A stretch of DNA of 64,000 nt from Ctenosaura bakeri (lineage: Eukaryota; Chordata; Lepidosauria; Squamata; Iguanidae), in NCBI GenBank assembly GCA_948474755.1, contig CAOLHI010001815.1:186001-250000 (forward strand), given 5' to 3'. Shown here in pieces: positions 12,490-24,985 of the stretch (its first letter is position 1; every line of letters begins with the position of its first letter). The position numbers were made by a program, and so were the translations under genes. Below the pieces are notes generated by a model. The model was given only the letters and a program-made list of their open reading frames with translations. It searched no databases and was not told the origin of the DNA.

Positions 12490-12690
12490 GTCCTCCAAGA
12501 AGCTTAAGGTGATGTTCTTACCTCCCCTATCCCCATTTTATCCTCAAAAGAACTCAGTGAAGTAGGTTAGGTGGAATGAGTAGTCCTTCTAGAGGACTGA
12601 ACTGGCTGAACAAAGATTCAAAGTTTGATCACCCCAGTCCTGTGCCAATACCCTAATCACTAAACTACAGGTGACTTCACTGAGCATATT
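12490..12690 (-). mobile_element. ancient tRNA-derived SINE (MIR-like core)
   Basis: Read antisense it has a tRNA-like head near 12670 ('gtttagtgattagggtattg') and ends in the 'aatggggatag..gaggta' type block near 12530. Strongly diverged; family not certain. Confidence 0.45.
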
Positions 12691-13194
12691 GTTATAACGC
12701 AAATCCCAGCAGCACTGTTGGGTAACACATGACTGGTAGTCTATAAGTCATCAATTTGCCACACGGAAATATAATCACCTTTCAGTACACCAAGTTCTAT
12801 TGGTAGGTCTGTGAAAGTCTTCAAGGGCCTTAAAGTTCTTACTCATGCAGGTCTGTATTTTAGCTTTGGGACGAAACCTTAACCCTGGCAGAAAACAAGC
12901 AGGATATACATAGACCTGTCTGGACACAAGAGCTCTGTCTTTGCATGTGTGATAATAGACTCTCATATTATCTATGCAACACAGTTAAGAGGTATAATCT
13001 CTCCTGTAGATAAACAAAGGGTCAAAGATGTGATGGTTTTGGGCTACATTTGTTGAGGATCAGCATCATTCATGAGAGACAGTTGCCCAATGAAGATGAT
13101 CAGTTTGGAGAGAAGTGTGCAAGCTTGGAGATGCTTCTAAGCGCCACAAGGCACAAAAGAGACTGAATGGGAGACTTTGGGACTGATAGAGAGG

Positions 13195-13226
13195 GTGTGT
13201 GTGTGTGTGTGTGTATGTGTGTGTCG
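13195..13226. repeat. (GT)n microsatellite
   Basis: About 32 bp of gt repeats with one interruption. No gene in the surrounding 12.7-14.4 kb; the minus-strand frame across it is an artefact of the repeat. Confidence 0.9.
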
Positions 13227-14427
13227 GGGGATGCTGTCTGGTTCACCATCCACAAGGAAGCTTGGTCATAGGTTGGACATAGGGGTCTAAGACTTCCAGC
13301 TTCCCATGGGCATCCGAAGACCCAGAACACCAACTGTATAATGAGTAGGAAAGATATGTTTAGCTAGTTCCATTAGGGCTTATGTTTCTTCTGACTTCAG
13401 CTGAATATGATTGAAGCTGTTTTTGTAACCCTGTAACTACCCCTGAGTAACATGTGAAGGAAGATACCTCCACATACAAGATGTTCTTTTGCTAATGACA
13501 GATTGCTTGCTTAGAATGAAAGCATTCCTTAAAAGATCTGTTCTTTTCCACACTTTCTTTACATGCCTTTGCTCAGGGTATGCATGCATGTGTGTATAGG
13601 ACTCTCATTTCCCATGGGAGCGGGAGAGAAAAAGTCTGCAGTCAGAGATGGGGAAAGTGTAAGTTAAACCCCTCAGTAACCTCCCACTAAATTAATGGGT
13701 GGTGGCAGCAGATAGAAATTGGAGCTCCCTTCTCCTAGTCAAGAGCAGGAGATAGGGACAAAGCCTGTTACCACATGCCATCCCAATGAGTTAACATATG
13801 CACACATGCTGTTATTTCTTCTTTTTAGTCACTAGAAGTGGGCAGATGTTGGACTTGGGTAACAGGGAAAAGGAAGCATGTATAGAATAGAGTTGCTGTC
13901 CATTTTTCGTGTCACTTGAAGCTTGCGGTATGTTCCATTAAGAAAGGCCACTCTGAAAGAAGTACCTCTTGTGTTTTGGAACAAGAAGGAAGAACGGTTT
14001 GTAGAGTTCTCACATCTTTGGAATCTTTTTCTTATTGTATCTGAGTTGTCTTCTCTTACAAAGGAAAGTAGCTAATTTAAAATAGCTGCATGAATGTTGC
14101 AGACAGGAATTCAAGGAAAAAACAAAATTAGAAGCAAAAGGAACTGAGAGCTAGAACCAGGGCTTGGAAAAAACTTGTTATGAACAAGGAGTTACTCATA
14201 ACTATTTCCTTTTTAACAATAACAAGAGCAATACCTAAAACATTACTAAGTTACACAGCAAATGGTACTTGCTGAAGTAAAGCTTCATCCCTTTTCTGCT
14301 GCAATTGTAACTGTTATTTAGCTGTGTTTACTACCACAGATCCATGGCTCATAACATTCTGCTATTAAAAAAGAAGAAGTTAAAAAGCTAAGAAAGTTTA
14401 GTTCCTTTTCAATAATGAGACAGTAAA

Positions 14428-14598
14428 GATTTAGCAAGGCAGCACTGGTTAGTACCTAGATGAGAAACCCCTAATGAATACCAGGCTATATTCAGAGAAA
14501 GGAACTGGCAAATTACTTCTGAGTATTCCTTGCCTAAGAAAACCCTGTAAAATTCATGGGATTGCTATAAGCTAACAGGTGACTTAAAGGTGCACGTT
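14428..14598 (+). mobile_element. 5S rRNA-derived SINE (SINE3 type)
   Basis: The 5' part, 'ggcagcactggttagtacc' then 'agatgagaaacc' and 'aataccagg', is a decayed 3' half of 5S rRNA (compare the 5S words GGTTAGTACTTGGATGGGAG and AATACC). The tail reads 'gggattgctataagc..aacaggtgacttaaagg', the same tail type as the tRNA-SINE next to it. A second copy is at 62975-63140. Confidence 0.75.
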
Positions 14599-14599
14599 G

Positions 14600-14780
14600 A
14601 TGTTTTGTGCCTTCAAGTCATTTCCAACTTATGGTGACTCTAAAGTGACCTCATTGCAGGGTTTTCTGTGGCTGAAAGTATGAGACAAGCCCAAGGTCAC
14701 CCACTGGGTTTCCATGACTGAACCCTGGTCTCCAGAATTGTAGTCTAGTGCTCAAATGACTACACCATGCTGGCTCTCAG
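14600..14780 (-). mobile_element. tRNA-derived SINE (ACA_SINE2-like)
   Basis: Antisense: head 'agccagcatggtgtagtcat', B box 'accagggttcagtc', body 'gtgaccttgggcttgtc', tail ending 'gacttgaaggcacaaaac'. It meets the 5S-derived SINE tail to tail. Confidence 0.85.
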
Positions 14781-14789
14781 ATACACACA

Positions 14790-17085
14790 CATAAAGATTT
14801 ATTCTCTTTAGAAACTCCTGAGGATTGGATACTTGCAATCCTTGTGAATAACTGTTTTATTTTAAACAAACTTACCAAGCTCTCCAGCAAGGACCACCAG
14901 TAACAGCACAAAGGACCAAAGTAAATGATGTTAACCACTTCCATGGCATTGTGGCAATATTGTGCATAGTTTTTGTCATGTAAAAAGCAGCCAAAGTCAA
15001 GCTAAAGCAGAACTGTGGAGGCAGAGAAGGGAAGTTTAACTCTCATTTTGCCACAGTCCAAGCAAAAGTTCTTCCCTCCATCCAAGGCTTCCATTTTCAT
15101 TTCAAGGGAAGTTGTACACTAGGAGCTCCCTGACCCTGAAATGGAAATCGCCTCAGAGAGGAGATCTTTATAAGAAAGGCAAAGGGAAGGGAAGAGTTAT
15201 GTCCCTTCAGGGTTCACTGCTGGCTAATTGCATTCACATAATTAACACCAGGGCCTGTTTGGCCTAAAGTAGGTCATCTTTAAATGTGAACAAAAGGAAG
15301 CAATTGTGAAATGTGAATACAGGAAAGGTGACCCATGCTGAGAAGCGGAAAAATTCAATACAAAAAAGTTCACATCTCTACAAAGGTAGAGTCTGATCTT
15401 CTAACCAGATAAAAATAAAGAGCTTTTTAAATGCCAGGAGCTTTTTTACCCAGGTCAAAATTCAGAATATACATGCAGGGAAAAATAAGGAGGTCAAGAT
15501 CAATTGCTTACTCTAGTTCTTAACCCAAATTACAGCTGTCACTGAAAGCAGAGAAACAGAAGTTATCTTAAATCAAGTCATTATATGAACATTCTCCAGC
15601 CTAATGTTAAATTAATAGCAAATCAGCACTACAAATTTGGCATGCTGCAACAACACATGTTGATGTAGAGGTTAGGGGTTTTGGTGAGAATGAGCAAGCT
15701 TAATTCAAAAGGCATGCATTTTTGATGGGAAACCCTTCATTATGTATAGAGCTGCTGAGATTATGAAACAAGATCATAGGCTAGAAACAAATCTTGGACC
15801 CTTTGGGTCATCATCCCTATCATCTAGGTTTAACTCCAAAAGGGAGGATAATTGGGATACCATTATGTAAGATGTTCCTGAATCACAAGTGAACAAAACA
15901 GCAAAGAATCAACTGACAGTTGATAACACTTGGATCCCATTCCTGAACAGAGAAAGGAAGTGATTAATTTTGAAAGTACAGAGCAGGCGGAGGTGGAATT
16001 GGATTCTGCCAAACACCTTGTTTATGAAATTCACCAATCTGGAAGGTCCCAAACAGTTCTAGTCTCCCAGTTTCAAGAAATCTTAGTTCCAACTCAGTGA
16101 CCCCCACAAATATTAGCAAGAGTTTGGAAACATTACTACTTTGCACTACAGTTGGTGCTGTTGGTCATCACAGCTGGAGATCATGCTTGTCGAGGGATTC
16201 TGGAAACTGATCCAAAAAAGTTATTTTTTCCCCTGAGTTCTGATCAGGTGTGTCTTTGTACATCATCCATCCACCCATCTGTCAATTTAATCAAGGTATC
16301 TATAAACCACATTTTATGGGCAAACCATAACAAAGCAAACATAACAAAGAGCATAAATGATACAAGATCAGAGAGGTATAGTCACCAAAGAAGAGAACTG
16401 CTGTGAAACACATGAGCTATTCAGAGTATTGCATTGCATCCTTATATTCCAGCACTCATCAGTAAGGCTACAGATTAAAGCTCCAGTTCTGCCATCTTTC
16501 AGCTCTTCAGCTGTTGACTCCAGCCGAGAGGGAATTTGCAGCTCCATAATTTACAAATCCACCCGTTGTGACAGGCAATGTGCACTGGATGACATGTTGA
16601 AACGAATAGGATGCAAATGCATGCTTATGACTGACAGCCTCAGAACCCTCCAACTGTGAATGTCACGTGGCCGCATTCAGAAATAAACCCACCAAAGATC
16701 AACAAAAGTAATTTCCTACACAGGTTTGCAGAACACAACATACTCCACTGCAAATGAAAATATCAAAATTTTGCTATTATCTTGCTTGGACTATGATAAT
16801 TTTCCACCCCGTTGATACCACCCAGTTGTTTAAACAACTGGCACCCTCCCACCTTGACCAAAAGTTATTTTTTGACTCAAAACGCAAAAGGTGGATCTGT
16901 GGGATTTCAGGAATGATCTGGAAATGAAGCACTGAAAGCCCTTCGTTTTATGTGTACATAAAAGTTCTTTACTGTCCAACCAATTAATTTCTTGGAATTT
17001 GTCTACTGATGACTGCAAATTGAGTGACCCACCCAAGCATTATTTTACTGTTGTGTGCATCTTCCGTAACTGGACCAACACACAC
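14790..17085. other. intronic stretch, nothing recognised
   Basis: AT-rich sequence without exon, RNA or clear repeat. Frames at 15964-16146 (minus) and 16152-16659 (plus) have no recognisable domain or codon pattern. Confidence 0.5.
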
Positions 17086-17089
17086 ATAT

Positions 17090-17095
17090 TCTCTC

Positions 17096-17127
<32 letters not shown>

Positions 17128-17129
17128 CC
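17090..17129. repeat. (CT)n microsatellite
   Basis: About 40 bp of ct repeats with one gt interruption. Confidence 0.9.
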
Positions 17130-17516
17130 TTGTTTCATGCCATAACTATTCCTCCAAATTTGCTCTTCAAATCCAGATTTACAAATCAGAAAAACTATTT
17201 AGTTCTTGCTGAACCATCTTCACCTAAAGTTCTAACAATACCAATTATATCAGGCTTTTTCTTTTCTCTTTTCCTCCCCCCCACCCCCGGTTGGTAGGGT
17301 TTCCAGGAATGTACTACCTCAATGCCCACATTTAACGCCTTCACATGTATCTATTTACATTCTCCGCACTCAACTGTCAGTAATAATGTCCATGTTACTC
17401 ATGCATATTTATACTCTAAATATGCAGAAGTGATACAGACCTTCAAAAAGAAAAATCAAGTTTACTATGCTTAGTGCTCCAACTATTAATTACATAACAT
17501 GCCTGCTGACTCTTAT

Positions 17517-17708
17517 GTTGTTGTTGTGTGCCTTCAAGTCATTTCCAACTCATAGTGATCCTAAGGCAAACCTATCATAGGATTTTCTGGGACTGAGAGT
17601 GTGTCGTGTGCACAACGCCACACAGTTGGGCTCCCACAGCCGAGGGGGAAACTGAACCCTCGTCTCCAGAGTTGTAGTCCAATGCTCAAACCACTACACC
17701 GAGCTTAT
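17517..17708 (-). mobile_element. tRNA-derived SINE (ACA_SINE2-like), near full length
   Basis: Antisense: head 'ctcggtgtagtggtttgagc', B box 'gagggttcagtttccc', tail ending 'gacttgaaggcacacaacaa'. All blocks of the family are present. Confidence 0.88.
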
Positions 17709-18210
17709 AGGCAGGAGTACATCATGCTGTCAGGGCAGCTTTTTCATTTCTATTCTAAGTGCTTAACAGTCTAGTGATCTAGCAACCCTACTTTGCCTTT
17801 AGCGCTTTGTGTTTACCCAAGCTTTCTAGTATCCTCCTCTAATGGCAGCTCTAGGTGAAGTGAACACTGAATCAGGGAAGGAAAACCAAAAGATGAAAAC
17901 TAGAATGAGGGTAGGACTGAGGAATTAAGGTGGAATTGTGGCTGGGGAGGAGGGTATCTGCCTGTATCCTGAGCTTTGAAAGCTTGTCTTCTTTCTCAGG
18001 TCAGAGGGCTGATGGATAAGTTACCATCTGCATCACTCCAGGTCCCTTCCTGTAATACTCCTTTGGTGCTTTTTGTCTTTCATGATCTGATGCATCACTC
18101 CACTATTACATTCCAGGCTCAACATTTTATTTGTATCCCCTGCATCTGAACTGGCTCTCTTTATTTAGTCAATTTATTACACTTTACTGCCAACCTCTTC
18201 CAAATGCTCT

Positions 18211-18694
18211 ACTATTGGCACTCCACATTTGCTAGGGTTTGGGTTGAAGAACCCCCAGAAAAATGGAAAATCACAAATACCAAAATATGTGTGCATGTGT
18301 GTGTGTGTGTGTCCGCAGGAAGGGGGCCAAGGCATGGTGGAGAGAAGAGGTACCCAGGGTCCAAACCAGGTCAGGGAAAGGAGAGGGAAAGAGGATGGGT
18401 CTGCTTGGTGGCCCTATACTTTCTCTCTATCACCCACTTCCTTCCTTGGGTGGGGTGGAGGCATCGGAGAGAGTTTGTGGTGCTGAGAAGTCGGGTTGCA
18501 AGCCATCCTTAACTGGCCCGGCAATGGCTCATGGAAGAGGAAGACCAGAGGTGGGTTTTTAAAGTGCTGATTGGAGCTGCTGAGAGGGAAGGTTTACTGA
18601 GAAAAGTACCTGAGGTAGGGGGAAGGAGCTAAAGAAACTTGCAAATAATCAAATTTGTGAAAGTGAAAGCCACAAATGTGGAAGGACAACTTTA
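18211..18694. mobile_element. pogo/Tigger-like non-autonomous DNA transposon
   Basis: Related over its length to 44112-44639: shared blocks 'aaaatcacaaata'-like, 'gagtttgtggtgctgagaa', 'caaataatcaaatttgtgaa'. Ends are imperfect inverted repeats ('ttggcactccacatttg' / 'cacaaatgtggaaggaca'), like the 'TTGGCCCTCC' ends of Tigger-type elements. A (GT)n run lies inside. The three overlapping open frames here are transposon sequence, not genes. Confidence 0.6.
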
Positions 18695-18699
18695 TTTCC

Positions 18700-19880
18700 C
18701 ATGAATGGCATCACATTTTTTTTAAAAAACTGTAGTCCTTAAAATTAATCTTTTCTTGATATGTTGTACATATACAATGAGAAAATTAGATTTATGATAG
18801 AATTAAATAAGAAATATGAAAATGTTCAAGGATCTTTAACTATATAACTTAAGGAATAACCAGTGACACTCGGGGAAGTTTTACTTTACTTTTTTAAATG
18901 TATATGTATGTTTTATCAATTTTGATTCTTTTTTCCCCCCTTTTCTTCCCTTCCTCTTACTTCTTTAAGCTACGGAAGTTCTCTTCACTCTTTTAAAGTT
19001 ACACACATATATATACATATTACTTACACACACACACACGTGTAGTCCTTTTAATGTCTTCTCAGAGATGAGCCCTACTGAATTCAGTGGGACTTTCTCT
19101 GAGTTTCAATTCTGGGTTTTATAGGACTGCAGTCTCAAATTGGTTGGCTTTTCATATCTTTAAAAAAAAAAGGAGTTTGTTTCAGAAATGCAATTTGATT
19201 TCATTCTTTATGATGTGCTTCTATTCTCTCAGACAGAAGCAACAAAGCATTAGTGATGCTATTAGATATTGTCTTTGATGAGATTAAGTTTTCCTGTGTT
19301 TTTGATCTTGTTGTCATTTGTCATATTACTCTATTACTGCTTTGTGCTTTCACTCGAAGAATTAGAATGTTCCAAACGATTGTGTTAAAAATGGGAGATA
19401 AAACAAATAGTTCTTTTTTAAAAAAAAAACCTGGAAGCAAATCATTACACTTTCTCTAAAAACTCAGTCAACTCCCAATGGATCGAAGAAAGGATTATGT
19501 CCAGGGCCAGTCCACCATACAGATGGAGCGAGATGGATTCTTAGAGGATACCAAACAGTCAGTTGCAATGAGGCCCTTGAAGGCAGCCTGGTCATTTAAA
19601 AGTCCATTGTCCCTCAGGGTGGACTTTGTAATGTCACCAGAAATGATTTTGTTGGCTATTATGGATGAAGACTTGGATAGTAAATGTTACTTCTTTGGTA
19701 TATAATAATAGCAGCAAAAATATTGTTCGCTCAAACATGGAAATGGACTGAAGCATCAACGACAGAAGAATGGATTGCTAAGGTTGCTGAGTTAGCCCAA
19801 ACTGCCAAACTAACATGGGTTTTAAACAATAAATTTACTGAAGATTTTTTTTTAAAGACTGGAAACCATTTACGGACTTT
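18700..19880. other. AT-rich intronic stretch
   Basis: Holds short (CA)n at 19029-19040 and a dispersed-repeat trace at 19060-19135 ('cctactgaattcagtggga'), also seen at 23515-23620. No gene seen. Confidence 0.5.
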
Positions 19881-19883
19881 TTT

Positions 19884-20104
19884 ATTATTATTATTTATTT
19901 GTATCCCGCCTCTCCATATGGATCGAGGTGGCGAACAACTTACAAATAGCATGTATTTCTATACATGCCCCCAACAAGCTGGGTACTCATTTTACCAACC
20001 TGCGGAAGAATGGAAGGCTGAGTCAACCTGGAGCCCGGCAGGATCGAACTCACAACCTTGTGGCTTGCAGTACTGGCATTTAACCACTGCGCCACCAGGG
20101 CTCC
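19884..20104 (-). mobile_element. tRNA-derived SINE ('gtggcgcagtggtt' type)
   Basis: Antisense head 'gagccctggtggcgcagtgg', B box 'gtgagttcgatcctg', body 'ggtaaaatgagtacccagct', then 'gtatccc..'-like spacer and an (attatt)n tail. The second copy at 51094-51309 is flanked by a target duplication. Confidence 0.85.
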
Positions 20105-20861
20105 TTTTGAGCAATAAGAAATCTAATAATGCAATAATTTGTCACTCGTAATTCTAGTAGGATGACTTAGTTGAATCTGTAATGGTAGAATATTTTTTTT
20201 TCCTTTTTAAATTTTTCTTTCTTTCATTACAGGTTGGCTTTGGGGGCAGGAGATCCAGAGCCCTTTTGTGTTTCAGTAGGTCAGCATTTAGTGTTTTAGT
20301 TAGTGTTCAATGTTTGTCAAGTGTGCTAGTATTTTGCGATTTCTTCTTCATCTCTGAACAAACATTTCTTTGATTGTAACTCTGACTCTACCTGTGAATA
20401 TGGCAGTTTGTTTTTAAAATTAATGAATAACCTTAAAGAAAAATCCATTGTCTCTGGAACTAAATATCAAGGACCCTCCAGGTCCCTTACCACATGCCTG
20501 TACCATGATGGCCTTTCTGTGGCACCAGGGTAGCAGTCAGATGCAATAAATAGCACCCACACTGTATTAAAGCAGGGATGGTCCTGGCCCCAAACACTAT
20601 TTCTCTAGTCCTCAACCGCTCCCAGACTTCCCAGATTGCTCTTTTATTTCTGCCAAGGAAGGGGGTGAATTGCCCACTCTAGAAGCTTCTGAGAGCGCCA
20701 GTTCAGCTTTTAAATAGATTGCAGGCCCCATGCGCTCTGTTTAACACATTTTTCAAAATTATAAGTGGACTTCCAGCCACTTCCAGGTTTTGGGTTTTGT
20801 CAATTTGTGTGGCCCCTGGAAAGCGCAAAGAGGAGAAACCAGCCCCTGGATTTTCCATATA

Positions 20862-21262
20862 CTAAAGTATAAAGACACGCTGAGGAGGCTGGGTATGTTT
20901 AGCTTGGAGGACAGAAGGCTAAGAGGTGACATGATAGCTATGTTTAAATATTTGAAGGGATGTCATGTTGAAAATGGAGCAAGCTTATTTTCTGCTGCTT
21001 CAGAGACTAGGATATGGAGCTATGGATTCAAACTACAGGAAAAGAGATTTCACCTAAACATCAAGAAGAACTTCCTGACAGTAAGAGCCATTTGACAGTG
21101 GAATATGCTGCCTCAGAGTGCAGTGAAGTCACCTTCTTTGGAGATTTTTAAACATTTTTTTAAGATGGTCATTTGCTGGGGGTGCTTTGAGTATGTGTTC
21201 TTGCATGGCAGGGGTTTGGACTCAATGGCCAATGTCATCTCTTCCAACTCTATAATTTTATT
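20862..21262 (+). mobile_element. CR1 LINE 3' fragment
   Basis: Encodes the CR1 ORF2 C-terminal words '[18 protein letters not shown]' and '[14 protein letters not shown]' in one open frame (20790-21095), then breaks. The 3' end reads 'ctcaatggccaatgtcatct' and 'cttccaactctat'. 5'-truncated, as usual for CR1. Confidence 0.88.
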
Positions 21263-21657
21263 ATTAAACATTTATACATGCAACTAATTTCATCCTGAGT
21301 TATTATCAAGCACCAAGTCCTCCCCTCAGAGCTTGATTCCTTCAGCTTGCATGCTAAGCTGTTTTGAAAAAAGACTTCTACAAAACACATAGCTTCTACT
21401 TCTTGATACCATACTAGTAACAAAACATGAGAGAATCAAAGCCAAATTTCTTTTGTGTTTGTTACATTAACTAGGATCCAGTGGCATGCATCTGTTGATA
21501 AAAGGAACTCCATCAATGGAACCAGGAAGGAGAAATCCCCCTTCTCTGTGCAGCCCCTAGGCACCCTCAACAAGGGCTTTGTCCCTTCCTTCTTTCCCAT
21601 GCCATCTGAAATTCTGTTCTGCTCCCAGTCCCAATGGCTATGGTGATGCACGTCTTT

Positions 21658-21859
21658 GGCCATTTCTGCACTACACTGTTATACTGCTATGGTTCCACTT
21701 TCAACCTCCTGTGGAATCCTGGGGTTTGTAGTTTACTGAGGCCAAAGAGCTCTCTGGCTGAGGATTCTAAATGCCCCTCCCTAAACTGCAAACCCCAGGA
21801 TTCCATAGCATGTTGAAAGTGGAATAATAGCACTATAACCATGTAGTGCAGAAATGGCC
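21658..21859. mobile_element. palindromic MITE (copy 1 of 5)
   Basis: Outer ends 'ggccatttctgcactacact' and its inverse 'agtgcagaaatggcc'; inner arms 'tcctgtggaatcctggggtt' / 'aaccccaggattccatagc'. The whole element folds on itself around 'gagctctctggctgagg'. Other copies: 34235, 42319, 52436, 54142. No coding capacity. Confidence 0.85.
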
Positions 21860-21884
21860 TTAATTTCATCCTGTTTGAATGAGT

Positions 21885-22500
21885 CTGTTACTTTCTATAG
21901 GGTTCAAGTCGCTGGAAAGTATTTTGAAATTTCAGCTAGTCCAAAACACTGCAATCAGACTGCAAAACAAGGCTGGTTACAGGCAGGACATGATTTCTTT
22001 GTTACAACTGCTCTGCTGGCTCCTGGTTTGCCTCCTGGCACAATCCAAAGTATTGGCTATGCCCTATAAATCCCAGTACAACTTGGTTCTAGGCTATCTG
22101 AAGGGCTATACTTCTCTATATAAACTTCCCTGACCTCTGAAACCTTTATAAGAGATCTTTTTCTCGATGCCACCGCCTTTGAAACATGTCTGTTGCAGAT
22201 AGAGGACAGACCTTTCTCGATGGATCTTTACAGGTTCTGGAAGTGCCTTCCTAGCTGAGCTGACTCCCTCCTTGTGTCTTTCTGCCAGCAAGTACACCTT
22301 TCTACTCAAGCAGAACCATAGAACTGACCTTGCTTGCCACAGAAGTTGCCTTTAACTGGATGGGTGCCATATTTTCTTGAAGTATTTTTTATAAAATGTG
22401 TGCTTAAAACTTTTGTAGGTACCTGTACTATTGTTAAGCTGCCTTGAGCCCCATTCATAGGAAATGAGCAGGTTATAAAGGGAAGGAACCAATGAAATAA
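21885..22500 (+). mobile_element. LINE 3' end with reverse-transcriptase C-terminus (L2/Tx1-like)
   Basis: The open frame 21879-22133 carries 'LQLVQNT'-like (here FQLVQNTAIRL), then 'LLCWLLVCLLAQSKVLA' and 'LGYLKGY', the conserved end of this non-LTR reverse transcriptase family. It is followed by 'cctttctcgatggat...' and a tail ending 'gaaccaatgaaataaaat'. 5'-truncated and disrupted further on. Confidence 0.65.
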
Positions 22501-24509
22501 AATATTGAGGGTACACGGGGCAGTGTGGTGAGAGAAAACCACCTTCTCCCAATTCTGCTGACAGTTTTCCAGTTCCACCAGTGGATGTCCACAGCTGGAT
22601 CCTGGCCACTGTATGATTGATCACAAAGTTACTATGCCTATGTTCATTAACAAATCAAACTGGAATTTGATTTTTAATGGTTTCCCCAACAGGGATTAGA
22701 AGCTAATTTTTACATCATCTCCTGGGAAAGCTTGTGTTCAAACAGACTTTTTACAGCATTGCATTGTTGGTAGCATCTATTCCATACCATTGACAATATC
22801 CCTTGTTGCATACTACAACTCAAACATACTATGGTTAAACATCTGCATGCTTGTGAGTATCTTAGTACAGACTTTGGAACAGTGTGGTTCTCCAGAACTC
22901 TTGCAAGTTCCAGCACGCCTAGCCAGCTTAGCCAATGGTAAAGAATGCTGGGACTTGCAGTCCAACAATATCTTGAAGGCCATATACTTCCCACTCCTGC
23001 CTTAGTGTAATATGGCCATTATTTTATAGAGTATTTAATCTTGCATTTTGATATTGATCACCAAAGGGCAGGGATGGGCAACTGTGCCAAGAACCTTGTA
23101 AAATTCAGTATTATTCAAACTTTAAGGAACAGGCACTGAGGCCACTGTCAATGTAAAAAACAGTTGGCAGATGTTGGGGAATTGCATGTCCTATCAGCTT
23201 TAGTGCAGTCAATATTGAAGAATGCTGGGAGTTGCAGTCCATCAACATTAGGAAGCTCACTCTTTGCTCATTCCTTGTTCCAATGGGACTAATGGTTCAT
23301 GTCATGGAACAACAACAACAGAAAGAGCCGAGGTGGGAATGAAAGGAGGTGTGGATTTAAAAGGTCTCCCGTCATTAAGGTGATTCACTGCCGAATTTCT
23401 AAGTTTGCCATCAGTCACGTTTGCAAACTGCAGCACTAGTACAACAAGTTCATTCTGACATTCAGAGTAAGCAAAGATCCTTCAGAACAGCTCAAGTCCA
23501 ATATATCTCTTAGGCTGCAATCCTGAATAGACTTACGGTAGCTAGGATTAAGTCCTCTGAACTCTCTGCAACTCATTTCTGAAGAGACATACACAGGATT
23601 GCACTGCTACTGTGTCTGCAGGGTTGCTTATTTGTTTTAAAGTTTAAAACACTATGCCCCATTTATTATTTTTAAGAAAAGAGGAGGCGAAAAGCTATTT
23701 TTCATGTTCTTCAAGCCATTCAGCAGAATGCAATATGGCAGATTAAAACCTTCTGGATGTATTTTCTCTTCTTGGGCTCATAATATATTTAACAAGCTCT
23801 AGTTCTAGAAATGCACCACCGCAGGCTTCCATCAAGTCTGTTTTGCCCCAATGAACTCTGACTTTAAATATTATCTGTGCTACAAAATCTTATCTAGGTC
23901 AAAGGGCTAGGGATTACATAAAAGTGTGGTGAAAATTTTACCAATCCAACAGAGCTGTTTATTACTGTTATTATGGGCGTTGGAAGGAGGGTATTAGCAT
24001 TGGTCCAGCAAGCTCTCTGAACACCTTTCACTGTTCTCTCTGGAGGACAGAACAGCAAGTGTGCTTGTTGAGTCCACACACTCCAGGACTTGTCACTCTT
24101 CTCCATCAACCCCCACATCCACCCAGTAGCTTCTTTCATCAAAGGCCTCTTTTAAAAATTGTCCCACCACGCTGAAAATAGCTACCTAGACAGCTAGAGC
24201 AGAATGTATACATATTTCCAAAGCATTAATACTGTCCTTATTCTATCGGATTTTCATCAGCTATTGTGGAGACTGTATTAAACTGTCAAAAATGCCAATA
24301 AAATAATGTTTTAAAAAAACACCACCAAATTGGAAAGGATTAGAATTTCATTTCTGGTTTTGGGGGAAAAAAAAGAGATTCTTATGTTTAACAGTGCAGA
24401 GAGGCTTCACAACCTTTTTTAAAGGTGAACTGCTGCTCTTGGAGGCTCCCAGGAGAATCAATTCATTGTGTGTATGTGTGTGTGTGTGTGTGAATGGAAG
24501 AGAGAGAGA
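22500..24509. other. intronic stretch with MITE-type remnants
   Basis: 'gggacttgcagtcc' type remnants at 22880-23005 and 23150-23260 and a dispersed repeat at 23515-23620 ('aggctgcaatcct...ggattgcactgc', inverted ends). A (GT)n run is at 24468-24492. Nothing else recognised. Confidence 0.5.
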
Positions 24510-24985
24510 GGCCCTTTCCACACGGGGAAATAACATGTGGTAGCATGACCTCCGTGGGAGGTCGTCTACACCATAAAGTGGATTGGGGTGGATTACTTTA
24601 GAGTAATTCCACACCCAAATCCGCGCCAGGGCACCCGGAAGTGGCGGCGCCACGTGCTTTTTAAAAAACACTTTTTATGTGGTTTTTAAAAGGCACGGGG
24701 CATGCAGCCCCGTGCAGCCGCATTGCAGCGCCCAGTGTGGATTTGCAGGCGTGCGCAAGGGCGTGCCTGCAGATCTGCTGGGGGCGGGAGTTCCAGCTGG
24801 CGAGGTTCTCCAGTTGGTGGAGAGCCTCTGCCAGTCATCAGCCACCATTCTGGGCGCTGCCGGATGCCGCAGGATGCCAACGAGTGTGGAGCAGCGAAAC
24901 GTGCTGCTCCACGTGGCGACGGACCAAGACAAGCTCCGTTTCAGCGTGGCTTACCCCGTTTCTCTGCCCGCATGTGGAAAGGGCC
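24510..24985. mobile_element. GC-rich hAT-like MITE (copy 1 of 3)
   Basis: Terminal inverted repeats 'ggccctttccacac' (24510) and 'gtggaaagggcc' (ending 24985). It sits in a GA-rich site, so an 8-bp duplication cannot be told apart from the repeat. The interior is strongly GC-rich and produces long spurious open frames on both strands (for example 24677-25108). Related elements are at 55811-56228 and 57174-57599. Confidence 0.75.

Noticed and set aside
14428..14598. 5S rRNA gene
   Set aside because: Only a decayed 3' half joined to a SINE tail; not a functional 5S gene. The same holds for 62975-63140.
19684..20151. 155-codon plus-strand open frame
   Set aside because: Runs through an antisense tRNA-SINE (19884-20104); composite of unrelated DNA and SINE.
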